Counted from the first letter of the stretch, positions 13,720 to 53,210 are shown. The stretch: DNA of 64,000 nt from Erpobdella octoculata (GCA_963978895.1 OZ022239.1:30917906-30981905); one strand, 5' to 3'. Notes: generated from the sequence alone by a model not told the origin. Numbers and translations are program-made.

Positions 13720-13985
13720 GTGGTTGTGTGTGTGTGTGTGTGCGTGTGTCCCATGAATAATGATGCCGGGATATAGTTGGGTATCCCGTGCTTCTCCCGT
13801 GCTTAATGATGCGGGATTTCGCTGGGTATCTTTTGTTGATGCCGCGCTAATGATCTGGGGATCCCGTGCGGGTCCCGTGTAAATCCCGCGGACAAAACCC
13901 GGCGGGATCCCGCAAGGTTCCCCGTTTTGAACCCGCTGGGCTCCCCGGCTCTATCCCGCGCGGGTCCCGTGCGGGTGTGTTTGCT
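13720..13985 (+). other. Unusually GC-rich block with short CCCG-type repeats
   Basis: After a short (GT)n run, about 240 bp are strikingly GC-rich against an AT-rich background. Degenerate motifs recur: GGGTATCCCGTGC, GGATCCCG, GCGGGTCCCGTG. I see no coding frame. It separates the SINE cluster from the truncated 3' end of the copia element. Confidence 0.6.
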
Positions 13986-13990
13986 GGGTA

Positions 13991-14400
13991 TTAGCTTTTT
14001 TTTATCATCGGTGTAGTAACTGCCTTACAATTTTCAAAATTAAATCTTTCTAGGACTTTTTTGGCATATGCTGGTTGACTTAACTTTATTCTTCTGTATT
14101 GTTCCTCAAGTACTGCTTGACTATCTTTGGCCTCCTTAAGCTTTCGCAGGTACGTCTCTATTTGTTCGTCTTGCTCAGACTGAATCTTCTTGCTCATCTC
14201 CAAGCTTTGCTCCAGATGTCTTAACTTCCCCGACAAATCATCATATTCTGATTGGAGACTAAGGAGCTGGGATGACTTTTCTTTCCTGACACTAAGAATC
14301 TCTTCAAACTTTGCTTGTAGTTCTTGATTCAAAATAATGACCTGCTGCGACGTTTGTGCCAATTCATTTTTAAGTCTTGACTCTCTGTTTTGAGCAATGA
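13991..14400 (-). pseudogene. Coiled-coil segment fused to a copia RT end
   Basis: The first 90 or so residues of the minus-strand frame (from 14362; the similarity extends upstream to about 14400) are a heptad-like coiled coil (LNQELQAKFEEILSVRKEK, LSGKLRHLEQSLEMSKK). The frame then becomes IKLSQPAYAKKVLERFNFENC...TTPM, the recognisable post-catalytic region of Ty1/copia RT. Most of the RT, including YVDD, is absent. Upstream, across frameshifts, there is also QLTDKLNKKT-like coiled-coil sequence. Coiled coils are not part of copia Pol, so this looks like a captured host exon or retrocopy, or a chance juxtaposition. The donor protein is not identified; a kinesin- or golgin-type rod is possible. 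Confidence 0.5.
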
Positions 14401-14439
14401 CCAGCTCTGATCAAGCATCATCTGCAAGATTTTGCGTCA

Positions 14440-16810
14440 CTATCTTCGATCGATTTCGTCTTTTTATTCAACTTATCCGTCAATTGTTTCTATTCATCGG
14501 GAAATCTATCGATTCCCTTATTTTTCTGGTAGAGAGCACCACTTAGATCTTTCTGTTCAGGTTCGTTCATTTTTGTCAGATACATTTCAGCTGTTGTAAC
14601 ATAATCTTCATATCTCTTTGGTTTTGCTAATAATGATCTGTCTCTCAGTTCACGAGATACAGTTTCATTTCTTGCTATTTTAGTTTTACTTTCATCGTTA
14701 ACTTCTTGATGTTTACTTTCATCATTAATTTCTTTATCTGATGCTTGATTAACTGAAATTGGAAATTCAGTGTAATCATTGCAGTCGTTCAGTTTCTCTT
14801 GAAAGACAGCATCTCTAGAAAGAACTACCTTTTTGTTTCTTTAAGGTAAATGCGATAACGTTCATCCCCATCGTAACCAACAAGAACCTTTAACAGCTTT
14901 CTTATCCATTTTACGACGTTTACTATCTGGAATGTGAACATAGCAAACTGAACCAATGACACGAAGATGTTTGATTCTTTGCTTCTTTCTTGTCCACACT
15001 TCCCACGGTGTTTTATTCTTTTCTAATGATTTCGCTGTTCTATTCAGGATGTAAACTGCTGTTTGACACAGTTCTGTCCACAAGCTTGCTGGATATTCAA
15101 CATCCTGGTTTGAATATTTCAGCGTTCTGGCCATCTCAACTATGGTTCTGTTATCTCTTTCAACAGCCCCATTTTGCTGTGGTGTATGTGGTGCTGTGAG
15201 TCGCTGGGTAATGCCATGAGTACGTAGAAGTCTTCTCACCTTTACATTGTCAAACTCACCACCATTTTCACTAAGTAATTCCTTTATTTTATGATCATCA
15301 TTCTTGATTTTGACAAGCATATCTTTGAGTGCTTCAAATACTCCTGATTTGTTCTTCAAAAAGAATATGAATCTCATCTTGCTGTAGTGATCTTTAAACA
15401 CTACAAAATAACAATACCCTCGGAAACTTTTATCAAATGGTCCACAAACATCAGCCGAGATCAGTTCACCTGGCATGGTTGGAGCATCTCTAGTTCCAAA
15501 TTTTAATCTATGTGCTTTACCATAAATGCATTCTTTACAAAGTTGACTTTTTCCAAGCTTTGAGTCAATACCTAATTCTCTCTTTATAACTTCTTGGACA
15601 TGACGTTTATCCTGATGACCAAATCTTTCATGATAAAGTTGTAGAGTGTTATTTTGTGTGACTGAATGTGCTAGGTACAACGTTCCATGCATTCTTCTAG
15701 ATCCTCTTACAATAACTCTTCCTTTTATGATCAAACAACAATCTGTTGATGATGACGTGAATCTTGCTTTATGTGGATGTTTATCTAATGCAGCTAGTAC
15801 AGAAAACAAATTTTTACTAATTTTTGGAACGTACCAAACATCTGCAAGTGTTAATTTCTGTACTTTCTTACCAACTGAAGACATGACTTCAACAGTACCT
15901 TTACCTCGTGCAGGTATTGAATTTCCATCAGTAGCTGTTACAGTGTGTGGCTGTTCAAACTTGTCAAAACTTACAAATATATCACTCTGATTTGTGATAT
16001 GCTTTGTAGCTCCATTATCAACAAACCATTCTCCAACTGTAGCTTCAGCACTTTTTGCTTCTGCAACAATCGTTAAAGCTTCATAAGCACTGGCTGTAGA
16101 GTTATATTTACTGCTATGCACAGACGTTGGATTTCTTCTTGGTTTGCTATCTGTTATCCACTTTGAGCAATTTTTTAACCAATGACCAGTACCCTGACAG
16201 TAATGGCAGTTACCTTTACCTTTTGAAAAGGTTTTTGGTTGATGTTGCTTTACACGTGTTCTTCCTGCATCTCCTGATTTAAATTCTCTTTCAAATAAAC
16301 ATAACTTTAAAACAAGCTCTTCGACAGTCCGATTCTCATCTGATAGAAGCATCCAATTTGATTTAAATGACTGAAAATCACTTGGCAAAATGTGAAGAAT
16401 TTTGTAAATTAACATCATCTCAGGTAATTTCGATTCACCTTTTGCTTGTAATCCATTATTGAATTCAATCCACATGGTCCTGAATTTCGCTATGTGAGAG
16501 GAGACATCGTTTTCAGAATTCCACGAGAAACTGAAAAAGTTTGCACAAATACAAAAGAACTGATCTTTTGAAGATGCCTCGAAGTTTCGTTTTATTTCTT
16601 CCCATACTTCTCTAGCAGTTTTCTTGTCCATTACCTTTTGGTAGGTCTCTTCTGATAAAGCACTTGTAAGTATTGACTTGGCATAGCTGTTAGCCTTCGA
16701 AATTGATCCGACTTCTCTTTTTTCTAATTCAGTAGACGGTTCAGATAACGATTCTGGTTTGACTAATCTGCCATCATTGACATCCAGGGTTCCATCATGA
16801 TAATCAAGAA
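14440..16810 (-). pseudogene. Ty1/copia gag-protease-integrase, truncated before RT
   Basis: The open part from 16631 to 14862 (589 residues) holds Gag, a zinc knuckle at residues 142-155 (CHYCQGTGHWLKNC), an aspartic protease (WFVDNGAT, 202-208) and the GAG-pre-integrase HHCC region (about 333-369). The integrase follows with Asp394, Glu in place of the usual second Asp (SENGGEF, 454-460) and Glu491 (NGAVERDN). Further Gag codons lie upstream to about 16810 in a shifted frame. After 14862 the integrase-RT linker can be followed through at least one frameshift to about 14500 (RELRDRSLLAKPKRYEDY), then gives way to coiled-coil sequence. RNase H and the 3' LTR are missing. It is non-functional. 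Confidence 0.85.
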
Positions 16811-16965
16811 AGTCACGAATTCTTCATTTCCATATTGGCCAATCGCTTCAAGCCAGTGAGAGGCTTTATATGCAACTTTGCTAACTCCATAATTGAACTT
16901 TAGACTTCAAAAAGAAATAACTCGTTCTAATTCTTAACTTTATCAAACAATTTTTTAACAACAAA

Positions 16966-16979
16966 CTGGGCACGTAACC
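16966..16979 (-). other. copia primer-binding site
   Basis: GGTTACGTGCCCAG on the minus strand directly follows the 5' LTR end (...CGACA). It resembles the GGTTATGGGCCCAG site used by many copia elements with a half initiator-tRNA-Met primer. Confidence 0.55.
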
Positions 16980-17140
16980 TGTCGAAAAAGACTTTGTTTA
17001 TTGATTGGAACACAAGTGCATTTACAGATAATAAAGTTACAGCTTAAATTAATTAACTTATACAGAAAGTAGGGCAGATCAAATAACCTAACCTTTGATA
17101 AGTATTACAAAGATATTATTACAAAATATTACTTTTAACA
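16980..17140 (-). repeat. copia 5' LTR, about 161 bp
   Basis: On the minus strand it starts TGTTAAAAGTAATATT and ends ...CGACA just before the primer site. AATAAA (CCAATCAATAAAC) lies near its end. The TG...CA borders and copia-like start support it. No second LTR is in the window, so the borders rest on one copy. Confidence 0.6.
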
Positions 17141-17488
17141 ACCCTAACCTGGAGACTCAGACTGCGTAACAGATGCAAGAGCGTCTATAAAGATAGATTC
17201 CGATGAGATTATAGCGGTGTTATACCGACGAATCGATTTAAGACCACTACAATGCAGGCAGCCGTATTCAGCGCCTCAACCGATTTATTTATCCCCAGTG
17301 AAACCACCGGTACTCAATTGACTACCACAGAGGGATGAAAGATTGAGTTGACCTGAGTATTCAGATCAACTGAATTCAGAGTGAACTTCCTGCCCAAGGA
17401 AGTTACGCGATGTGGGATTTTGCTTACCCGGGAGTTGAACCCAGGACCACAGGCTCAAGTCAGACTTTTACCGCTATCCCATCTCGAC
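17141..17488 (-). mobile_element. tRNA-derived SINE
   Basis: On the minus strand the head at 17488-17410 reads GGGATAGCGGTAAAAGTC (A-box-like), then CCTGGGTTCAACTCCCGGGT, a good B box inside a T-arm-like hairpin. A non-tRNA body of about 270 bp follows and ends at the copia LTR. The copia element appears to have landed in or beside the SINE. Confidence 0.6.

Positions 17489-17570
<82 letters not shown>
17489..17570. repeat. (TA)n microsatellite
   Basis: TA repeat with two CATA interruptions, abutting the SINE head. Confidence 0.95.
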
Positions 17571-19439
17571 CAGATCTCGCCTCTATAAGCAAGATGATTG
17601 TCATTTCGACACATTTATATAAAGTTGAAGCTGACACCTTGCAACATTTGTGTATATATAGTTTGTCTCAGGGGCGCCCATCCCCCTGGCTGCTGGAAGC
17701 AGCTCCCCCTCCGTCCTGGGGATAGGAAGAAATTTCGTCACCCTAGCTTTTTGAAGAAGCATTTGCTTCCTCACCACCCCTCTGTGGGCGACACTGGTTT
17801 GTCACACTTAATTCCATCCCAATATTATTGTTTTGTATATATATCAGTATATCAGCACGATTGAACATATTCCACATTTTTTAATATCAACAAGAACATA
17901 CACAGAGCAATTCAGTCGTTACTATCATCAAAACCACCTTGTTAAAACCATCACATATAAGTGAATTATAAATTTATCAATTAACTTATATCGATATACA
18001 AGCTGTTGTTTTGAACAACAAACAAATAAACGAACAAACAATCTTCAATAAAAGAGTACGCATTTTATCTCTTCGTAACTGTCTTGTGGTACGACAAAAT
18101 AATGATAATAATAAAACGCATGCGAATGAACAAGTACTCGCCGTACAATGCGATTTCAGGTTAAGTACACGTTGCGTTTGTTCGTTACGTACAAAGAGAG
18201 AGTTGTTGTTGTTATTACACCCCATTATGTGTGAAAAAGAAGTAGAATATGCTGTTATTAAATAAGTTAAGACGAAGACCACCAAAAACAAAAAACATAC
18301 ATCTGAACAGACATACAAACAAATAACACATACATCTCAACAGATATACAAACAAACAAACAAATAAAAGACGTTCTTTTTTTTACTGACCATCTCCATC
18401 TATCTATCTACAACAGATACAAACCAAAGACAAACCTCAAGGACAGACACAGACAAATTACTCAATATTGTGTCCAGATAAATTAAAGACATATATTTCT
18501 TGCTTTCAGGCAGGCAGACGCGCATATATATATTCATAATGAATATAATAATATTATTGATAATAACTAATATTATTATTATTATGTTGAATACAGAACT
18601 GAGGTATGTATAGTTACTTCTTCATTTCCATTAAAATACTGTACAAAGTTTACCATGAGAATTATAAATACAACACACAGACCGACAGACAGACAAAGGA
18701 ACACACACACAAACGCGAACAGGTGCACCGGCGTTTCATCAGAGATACATACAATAAAAACACACATCTATACAAAATAACTGTCCTACCTAAATAATTG
18801 TATATTAATTAGTATGTGTACAAACACACACATACATATATGCTCACACTCAGAAAAAGCAAATTGAATGACATACAAAGACACCTAAGGAGAGGAGCAG
18901 AAGCAGAGCAAATAGGACAAAATCAAGACTGGCCGATAAACACAGACATGAAAAACGAACGATAAACCAAAAAAATGAACAAATAAAGAAACGGATGAAC
19001 GTGCAAGGAAAACGGAAATAAGGGATGAGCTTTATAAAATAAAAACAAAAACCCGAATATTTTATGCCTAAAAATGAAACAAATTTAAAATAAACAATAA
19101 TAATAAATGAAGAAACATTGAAAATAAGCAAGAAAATTACATAAACAAATATTTAAATATGCATATTTAATAATAATAATAATAATAAATGTGTACATAG
19201 TTATATTTATCAATAATCTTCATTAATCAGAAAAAATTTGAAATCAAACAACAAGCTTAGAGAGGGGGAGAGATACATGATGAAATCTACAAAATTACTG
19301 TTAATATATGCCTGCATGTATGTGTGTGTGTATTTGTATATATGCTTGTACACAGAATAAGAAATATATATATTTATATATAACTGATAATAATAATTAT
19401 ACTTTTCAACATTTACCATGGAAGAACAACAAACAAAGA

Positions 19440-19477
<38 letters not shown>

Positions 19478-19776
19478 GTGAGTGAGAAAGAAAGAGAGAG
19501 AGAGAGAGAAGAAATATTTCTCAAGCAAAAGTCCAAATAACAAAAACAAAGATACAAAACTTAAGATGTAAACAAAAAACTGTAAAATGTAAGTTAATCA
19601 AAATTTTTGCTAGGCACAAGGACAGATAAATTGAGAAAGAGTAAAGAAAAAAATTGAACTGTCATACCATCATTATCATAAAAGTCTAATACCTAAGCAT
19701 CATCATAATCATCACCATTACCGCCACCACCATCATCATAATCATACCATTGTATTATTGCATCACTAGTTGTTTG

Positions 19777-19779
<3 letters not shown>

Positions 19780-19862
<83 letters not shown>
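19780..19862. repeat. (TA)n microsatellite
   Basis: About 80 bp of TA repeat. Confidence 0.95.
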
Positions 19863-19863
<1 letters not shown>

Positions 19864-20057
19864 TAAACCCTGTTTGGTTATGAACATCTATCTCTAATCA
19901 GGTACTACTTTCACTCACAAAGACCTTAAATAATTTCTTTTTTCTGTCATTCATTCAAACCACACAAACATCAAATTTCCTAATTTTTTACTCAACAATG
20001 TAACAATTCGGTCACAAATGAAAACGAGAAAGTAAATAAAGTGTGTGAGATAAAGAG

Positions 20058-20095
<38 letters not shown>

Positions 20096-20542
20096 AACCA
20101 ACAACAAAAAGTTTACCCAAACATATCTACAGAGAAAACACCCAACAAAACATGAATTAACCACATAAAGACGAAAAACACACGGCAAAAAACAAACAAG
20201 TAAGAAAACAAACAAACAAACAAACATATTTTACCAGTGCATGTAGGCCACTATCTATGCAACAGGAACAGAAGATGTTAATAATGACAATTATAATATG
20301 GCGATGATGATGATCCAATATACGAAGATAATATTATAAGCGATGATAATAATGATTACTAAGACAAACTTGGTGATAATAATAAAAACATTAGTGAGTC
20401 ATTAAGTTAGTAAGACATGCTGTGGTGATGTTTAATAATACAAATTACTAACGAATAACTATTAATAATGGTAATATTGTTTTCGATAAAATAAAATTAC
20501 GATCAAAAGAATTACATATGTAAAATATAATAATATAATTAT

Positions 20543-20578
<36 letters not shown>

Positions 20579-21124
20579 TTATTTCAATTATCGACAGATA
20601 TCTTCAGAACGATCAGATTGAAAAGATAAAAAAAAGATAGTAGTAGTACAACCAAGCAAGCAGTACGTAAGCAAAAAGACAATTATAAGCATTTCTCATC
20701 CAAAGCTAAATTATAATCAATCAATGAATAATTGAAGAAAGTTCTTCCATGTAGAAGTTGAGAAGCAAGCCATAGAAGAAGAAAAAATGGAGAAGACGTG
20801 AGAAAGATGCCACAAAATAGAAACTGCTTTATTCATTCATTTATTAATTTATTTATCTATTCATTGATTAATAAAAGCTTTTTTAAATAAAATTTCTGTT
20901 CCAGAAAACTGTTAAAAAAAGCTAAAATGACAAAAAAACTTTTTTTCATATGACGCAATCTCAAGAGGTAACAAACAGAGTTGTATGTAACTGATTCTTC
21001 TTCCTTCATTGTACAATGGACACCAGCCTCGACATTATTTGACGGGCGACAAAGGACACGATCGCGACGTCAAATCACCACAGAAATAATTTCCACACCT
21101 TCACATTCATTCAAGAACGTACTC

Positions 21125-21145
21125 GGGGGGGGGGGGGGGGGGGGG
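21125..21145 (+). repeat. Poly(G) run of 21
   Basis: A homopolymer of about 21 G in AT-rich sequence. It could form a G-quadruplex, and its length is hard to sequence accurately. Confidence 0.85.
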
Positions 21146-21962
21146 AGTCCACCGAAAGGCTGGCTAGATTGGATGCAATGACGATAATTAAAAGATTATT
21201 AATAATGTTACATAAATATAAAATAAAAATCATGGTAACCGTGACCGTGGAGATGAACGAAATGAAGCAACGTCAAGCAAGAAGCGATAATAAAAAACTC
21301 ATACACACCTTGAAACTAAAAACGATACGACTTTTAAATACTAATTCAACAACAAGAATGACGTCGTCATTGTCGACAACAACACAGTGCAGATAGAAGG
21401 TGACAGGCAGACAACAACACAGTGCAGATAGGAGGGGACAGGCAGACAGACAGGCAGGCAGGCAAAAAAGGAATACAGGAGTGTTAAGGTTAACAAAATA
21501 TAAATTGAACAGAAAACCAAATTTTGCAACATAAAAAAAACATCTTTCAGTTAAAATATGATTAAAAGAATCATCATCTACAATATTTGTAAATACCATC
21601 CACGTATCTGCCGTCTGCGTATCTACCATCTCTGCGTATCTACCATCTCTGCGTATCTTTCATCCTCTCTTCGTAGAGATAAATAACTCTTAATCAACTG
21701 TCAATTTTTTAAAAAAATCTGAAAAACTTCATGATGTTAAATTAATTTAACTTTTCATTTTTCACAAATGAACTCGTAAAGTTCTTTGAATAATTTATCA
21801 GAAATATGATATAGTCATCAACATGTGTGAGAGAAAGAGGGAAGCTGTCAGAGACTGAGAGAGAAAGGGAGAGATAGAGACAGACAGAAATAGAGAAAAA
21901 GAAAGGGAGAGAGACAGAGACAGAAATGGAGAGAGGCGACAAATCAAGTAAGCATCAAAACA

Positions 21963-21963
<1 letters not shown>

Positions 21964-22024
<61 letters not shown>
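21964..22024. repeat. (TA)n microsatellite
   Basis: About 60 bp of TA repeat. Confidence 0.95.
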
Positions 22025-22027
<3 letters not shown>

Positions 22028-22946
22028 TCTTTCTCAGAATTGTAACAAAATAAAAAATGAATCAAATTATTGGTATTTTTATATCTCAAAGAAATAAAAA
22101 AATTACAAAACAAAAATACAAATACAAATAATAAAAAGATTTGCGCATTTAGCCTCTTCACACTCCACATTTCTCATCTTAATGCTTCACATTTCTCAGA
22201 AAACTTCAACGAATCAAAAAAAAAGAAAGAAAGAAAGAATACAACGATGACAAAGTTAAAAATTAAAATACCGTAAATACACAGTAAAGCAATAGTCATT
22301 GGTTGGTTGCTTGGTTACACAAAGGTGCGGTTTTTAAAAGTAATCGATGACGATAAAACAAAAAAAACCAAAGATCCAATATAGCAAAACAAACAAAGAA
22401 ATCTTTTTAACAAATGTAAATAATAAAAAAATAATAATAATATAAATTACTACTACTATCATCATCACTACACGTTTCTTTTCGCAACTGTCAGTGAGTG
22501 AGGGGCAGGCGAGCAAGTGTTGTTTCACAGTAGTTGTCTCGTCGCAACAAAAAAAACAGTCGTTATCAGTCGGTTAAGTAGAAAGAAAGTAGTCGTGCCA
22601 TCTGTGCGTAGTGGTCGTACATGTTTGTTTGTATGGTTTAGTCGTTTGTAAGTGGTAGTTGTTGGTACCTGGTGGTTCTTGGTACATGGTAGTTGTTCGT
22701 ATGTGGTGGTAGTCGTTGGTGCAAAAGCCTATCATGTGTAATCGTTTTTCTGGCATGTTGTTTTAGTAGATGTCTCATTTTCCTACATTCAAAGAGATGT
22801 TAATGAAGCAAGGAGACGTCAGCTTTGTGTTGTTGTTGCTGTCGGTGTGTTGTGGTTAGCACAATTGTAGATAGTAGTGTTGTTGTTGTAGGTAGGTTTC
22901 AAAATGGCAGAAAAATCGTTGAAATACGGCACGAGCAATCGTTGAC

Positions 22947-22952
22947 TTTATT
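22947..22952 (-). promoter_or_regulatory. Candidate PIM polyadenylation signal
   Basis: AATAAA on the minus strand about 545 bases after the PIM stop codon. Other AATAAA motifs exist further on, so this is only the first good candidate. Confidence 0.25.
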
Positions 22953-23494
22953 TAAATGGCGGTCTCATCCATGGGGAGATTTTAAAGTTATGATTACAAT
23001 ATTATTCTTTCTTTCTTTCTTTTACTTAATTCATCAATCTGTCAGTCAGTCAGTTGCAGAGAAAAAAGAGATAATTGCTTCTTACAGTGTCCATCAGTTA
23101 GATGAAGAGGAGGAAGAAGAGGATAAAGAGGAGTAGGCACACTTTTCCTACAACGACGGATGGCAAACACGATGAAGTTGATGACTGATGTCGATGAAGA
23201 TGATTATTCGGAGGTAGTTAAGAGGTGTTGCTGCAGGTGACATTCGTATGTAATTGTTTGTATGTATGTAATTGTTTGTATGCATGTATTTAGATGTGTG
23301 TCTGAGTGTATGCGTGTGTTCATTTAACTGTCACTGTCTGTTTATGTGTGTATGAATCTCAATTTTGGCAAATTGGTGTGTGTCTGTTGCACATGGAAGA
23401 GGAAGTGAGAAGATGGATGGGTGGTGAGTTGTTGGTGGTGGAAGAGCAGGGAAAGAAGAAGATTTCTCCTTCTTCTTCCATGCCCTGCAACACT

Positions 23495-49298
<25,804 letters not shown>

Positions 49299-49342
49299 TA
49301 CCCTTTTTCTACTGCTACTACTACTATTGTTGTTGTTGTTTA

Positions 49343-50031
49343 CTGAAAAATAAATTAATTAATTAAAACATGTTAATTTATTTAAAAAAAAAACAAAAAT
49401 AAGACGACATTAACAAGAGATGAGAAACGACATCAAACAAATACGTCGAGTCAAGTCGAGTTCTTATGACTCTGTGTGTTTTTTGTGCCGATAGATCATG
49501 TTTTCATAAAACTCTCATCAAGTTAGTCGAAGCAGACAGACAGTCAGTCGAATAGAGGGGGCGTCTCAAAAACCATGAAATTAAAATCGTGAAGTTAAAA
49601 TTGTTTTCAAGTGAATAATCGATTCACGTTAAGTCTGCTGTCGCTATAATAACCATTATTGAAGTCAAGATAGCATTATAAAAAAACATTTAAAAAAAGT
49701 TATATGATCTACCAGCTGAACAGTTTGACATGTTTTCTTATATCTATAATATATAGATTCTATAATATAGATTTTATATCTGTTACTTATAATTAAAAAA
49801 AACTACAACTTAATGACAGCTTAAATATGGAAAATGAAGCCAGAAAAAAACTGTTATATAGTATTAAATAAACACAAAGAAGTATTATCACCATCAACCC
49901 TTGTCATAAATGAAGACTTTCAAAGAATTTCAAATAATTCAAAGAAATCAGCTCTCACTCTATCACAAAATCTATACAAGACAATCAAGTGAAAAAACGT
50001 AGACAATGTCTAACAATTGAAGTCTTCTCAC

Positions 50032-50093
<62 letters not shown>

Positions 50094-50817
50094 CATAATC
50101 ATAAGAATCATAAGAATAAAAACAATAATAATAACTGCTACGAAGAAGGTCGCCTATATTGAAAGCACAACGTGATAAGCTTTCGAAGAAAAAATGTCGC
50201 AACACTTAACATACCAGTCGCTCTCTTAATTGCTTAAAACTTAATAGAATAGTTTCGATTCGAAAACCTTTTAAAATTTGAACAATCAGCCTCAATCAGT
50301 CCTTGAGAGATAAATTGATAAATAATAAGCTATTTCACATAACGACGTAATTTTTTAAAGCGACGCCAGCTAATATACGTAGAAGTTCTATAAACGAATT
50401 AACCTCATAAAACGATCATAAAGTAATTAACAAACGACATTTTAATCGTAAACTTAACCCGCTCCGCTGGAAAACATGGAAAGTCCTCCTACTACTGCAA
50501 ACCTCGTGGTGGGCGACCAGACCACAGATTATATGACTAGACTACTTTGAAATAGAATCGCCACGAGTACCGATAGAATTAAAAATTCTTATCATTAATA
50601 AATAATAAATGGCTATCGCATCACATCTAAACTTTTAGATGGAGTTAAAATTAAATCCAAAATATGGTTATATTCTATCGCTTCCAGCGATGGAAAACGC
50701 AAACGAAAAACGCTAAGTCAGAGCAACAACGCCAGACACGCGGCCACCGAACCAGCTTACAAGACTACGATGCAGTAGTTAACAGACAGAACATTTTCAC
50801 GTCAAATAATCAAACTC
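49343..50817 (-). other. Presumed intron in the PIM 5' UTR
   Basis: It lies between the acceptor at 49343 and the candidate donor at 50819-50818. It contains an (AAT)n run at 50034-50092 and no recognisable exon. Confidence 0.35.
50034..50092. repeat. (AAT)n microsatellite
   Basis: About 59 bp. Confidence 0.94.
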
Positions 50818-50900
50818 ACCGTCGAAACAATTCCGCGGTTTTCCACCGCAACTCAGTGTACTAATTTTCTTGACCAGTATGTTAGCCATTTTTTACGGAA
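50818..50900 (-). promoter_or_regulatory. Candidate non-coding first exon end and promoter region of PIM
   Basis: On the minus strand TTTCGACG|GTGAGT is a strong splice donor with the exon ending at 50820. It could pair with the acceptor before 49342. The surrounding 50.7-51.4 kb is richer in CpG than its neighbours. No transcript evidence is available. Confidence 0.35.
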
Positions 50901-52869
50901 ACAATACGGTGTAATGTTTTATTTGAAAATTTTCAATGCGAAGAACATAAGCAACGCTCTACTCGATGCATGCGTGTGTATACGAACGCAGTGAAGACAC
51001 GACATTATAAACGAGTTCACGGGGGTGCAGACATGGGCGGAGCTAAAGAGAAATATAGTCCGTCGAGCATTAAGACGCATAAACCCGCCAACGTGTTTGT
51101 AAAATTGCTCAAGTTTAATGTTTATCAATATTTTTTAGTTTAATAAATAAAAATTGTTTAAAAAACAAATTTTTTCATTAAAATTTTAAATGTCATAGCG
51201 TAATTTCAGCGAGATTTGAACAGAACAGTTGGAATTACATCGTGACCTCGAGCGCATTTCGTCTCGTCTGTGCGTAATCAGTGACGTTTTCTCTTGGCAA
51301 CGTGCCAGCTTTCTCGCAGCTGGCACAATGCCAGCATTATTTAGCAATGTTCTCTACAACAGCAAGCTTTCTTTCTCTCTGTACTGTCGCGCGCACTATT
51401 TCGCGCCAAATTAATCGACTTTGAATAAAGAGATTGTACAATACTAATAAGAACATAATAAAAATGATGTTGAAGAAAAAAATGCTTTGTGGGTAAAAGC
51501 AGATGTCATGCAAAAGGTCATGCAAAAGCGGGAAGAACTCGACATATAAGTGACAATACAAAACAGTTTCTTGTATACAATTCATATATATCAAAAGTCA
51601 GCTTTTTCCATTTAATTTAATTTGCTACATTTAGTTTGATAAATTGTCATCAACAACAACGAGCACATGTGCATAGTTTCAGCTCGACTGGGCTAAGGGG
51701 AGTGGCCCTGCAAAGGTCATACCACAAATTCAGACAGGAAATCGAAGTTATTTTACAGAATTTAAGAACTTTTAATTGTGTTTACTTTTAATCTTTCTAA
51801 CAAAAATTCTAGTTTGGATATTCATCAGAGTTTGAACTCGTAGTTACACAATCGGATCTCATTGGCCATTGTAGAATTATTTATTGTTTACACGTTGTCT
51901 CTAATACGTAACTAAGTAACTATAGTAACTATAAATAATTATAAGCAATGAATTTATTCTTCTGTTTGTTTCGTCCATCTCATCCGTTTCCATCTAACTT
52001 CTCTCTTGACGTCATTTAGTTTAGGGGGTAGCAGGGAGAACTCTGTTTAAGTTTTAGGAAAATTTTGAAAACTCATCAGCTTCTTTGTGAGGAAAAGTCG
52101 AAAAGTGTATAAGGTTTTGGAAAAGTAGCTACGAGTACTTACCCGTCCCTCCCCGGTCATCAGCTATTTTGGGGAGGAAATGTTTAACAAGAATAAAATC
52201 GTTGAATGTGTGGATTTTTTTAAACATTTTTCCTTGTCATAGTTATTCCGAGAATGTCTAAACCATTCTTCCTACTCTTATCTTTATTATCTATGAAACA
52301 GTGTCTGGAAACTTTTTTGTCTACAACCCGATAATCTTAAATGTGAGCTATCCACCACAATCTTCTTTTTATTTTATTTTCCAGTTTAGAGATCTTTGGT
52401 TTGAAAATTGCCTCGTTCTTCATCTCTCAACATTATTTTTCTGGTTATGCAAACTGACTCTTCTGATATTTTCGCAATATATGGCTGCAATTATTCACAT
52501 TATAACAACATTCGCAGCTGCCGCCGATCGGTTAATGGATGTTGCACTCTCCTACTTAACGGGTTGTCCTTAAATGAACCGGGAAAATATAGAGACCAAA
52601 AGAAAGAGTGATATAAACATAAAACACTAAAACTTGAACATTTGAAAATACAGAAGTTAGAAAAATAACTGTTTCACTAGCTTACTTTTTATTTAAAGGA
52701 GAAACATTTTCAATTTTCTCACCCGAGAGTTTAATTATTATATCAATCAATTTAAGAATAATTGCATCTGCACACACACACATATACACACACACACGCA
52801 CACACGCACATACGAAAACTTTCGTTTTTCAAATATCGATCGTGATGGTAGTTAGACTTTAGACTACGA

Positions 52870-53033
<164 letters not shown>

Positions 53034-53210
53034 GTGGATTTTTCTTCGCCTACGACACTCTACGAGTATAACGACCTCATGGGGAATCTTTCCTTACCTG
53101 TCAAAGCATCAATCCGTTCCTGTCTTATCGCTTTCACCACTCAGAATACCCCCTTCTTATCATCATCATTCTTCCACCGTATTTAACGTTCTTACATGAA
53201 TTACTGATTG

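Larger units (their letters stand above)
17571..23494. other. Intergenic and presumed 3' flank of the PIM gene
   Basis: I find no convincing coding exon here. 17571-17870 is moderately GC-rich with no named feature. 18000-23300 is AT-rich with simple repeats: (GA)n at 19441-19510 and 20060-20091, (TA)n at 19780-19862, 20546-20577 and 21964-22024, a G run at 21125-21145, and scattered ATT/ATA runs. The part just left of 23494 should be the PIM 3' UTR. Confidence 0.5.

Noticed and set aside
17598..17864. Coding exon with [17 protein letters not shown]
   Set aside because: Short, proline-rich frames in a small GC-richer patch, with no recognised domain and no clear splice sites.
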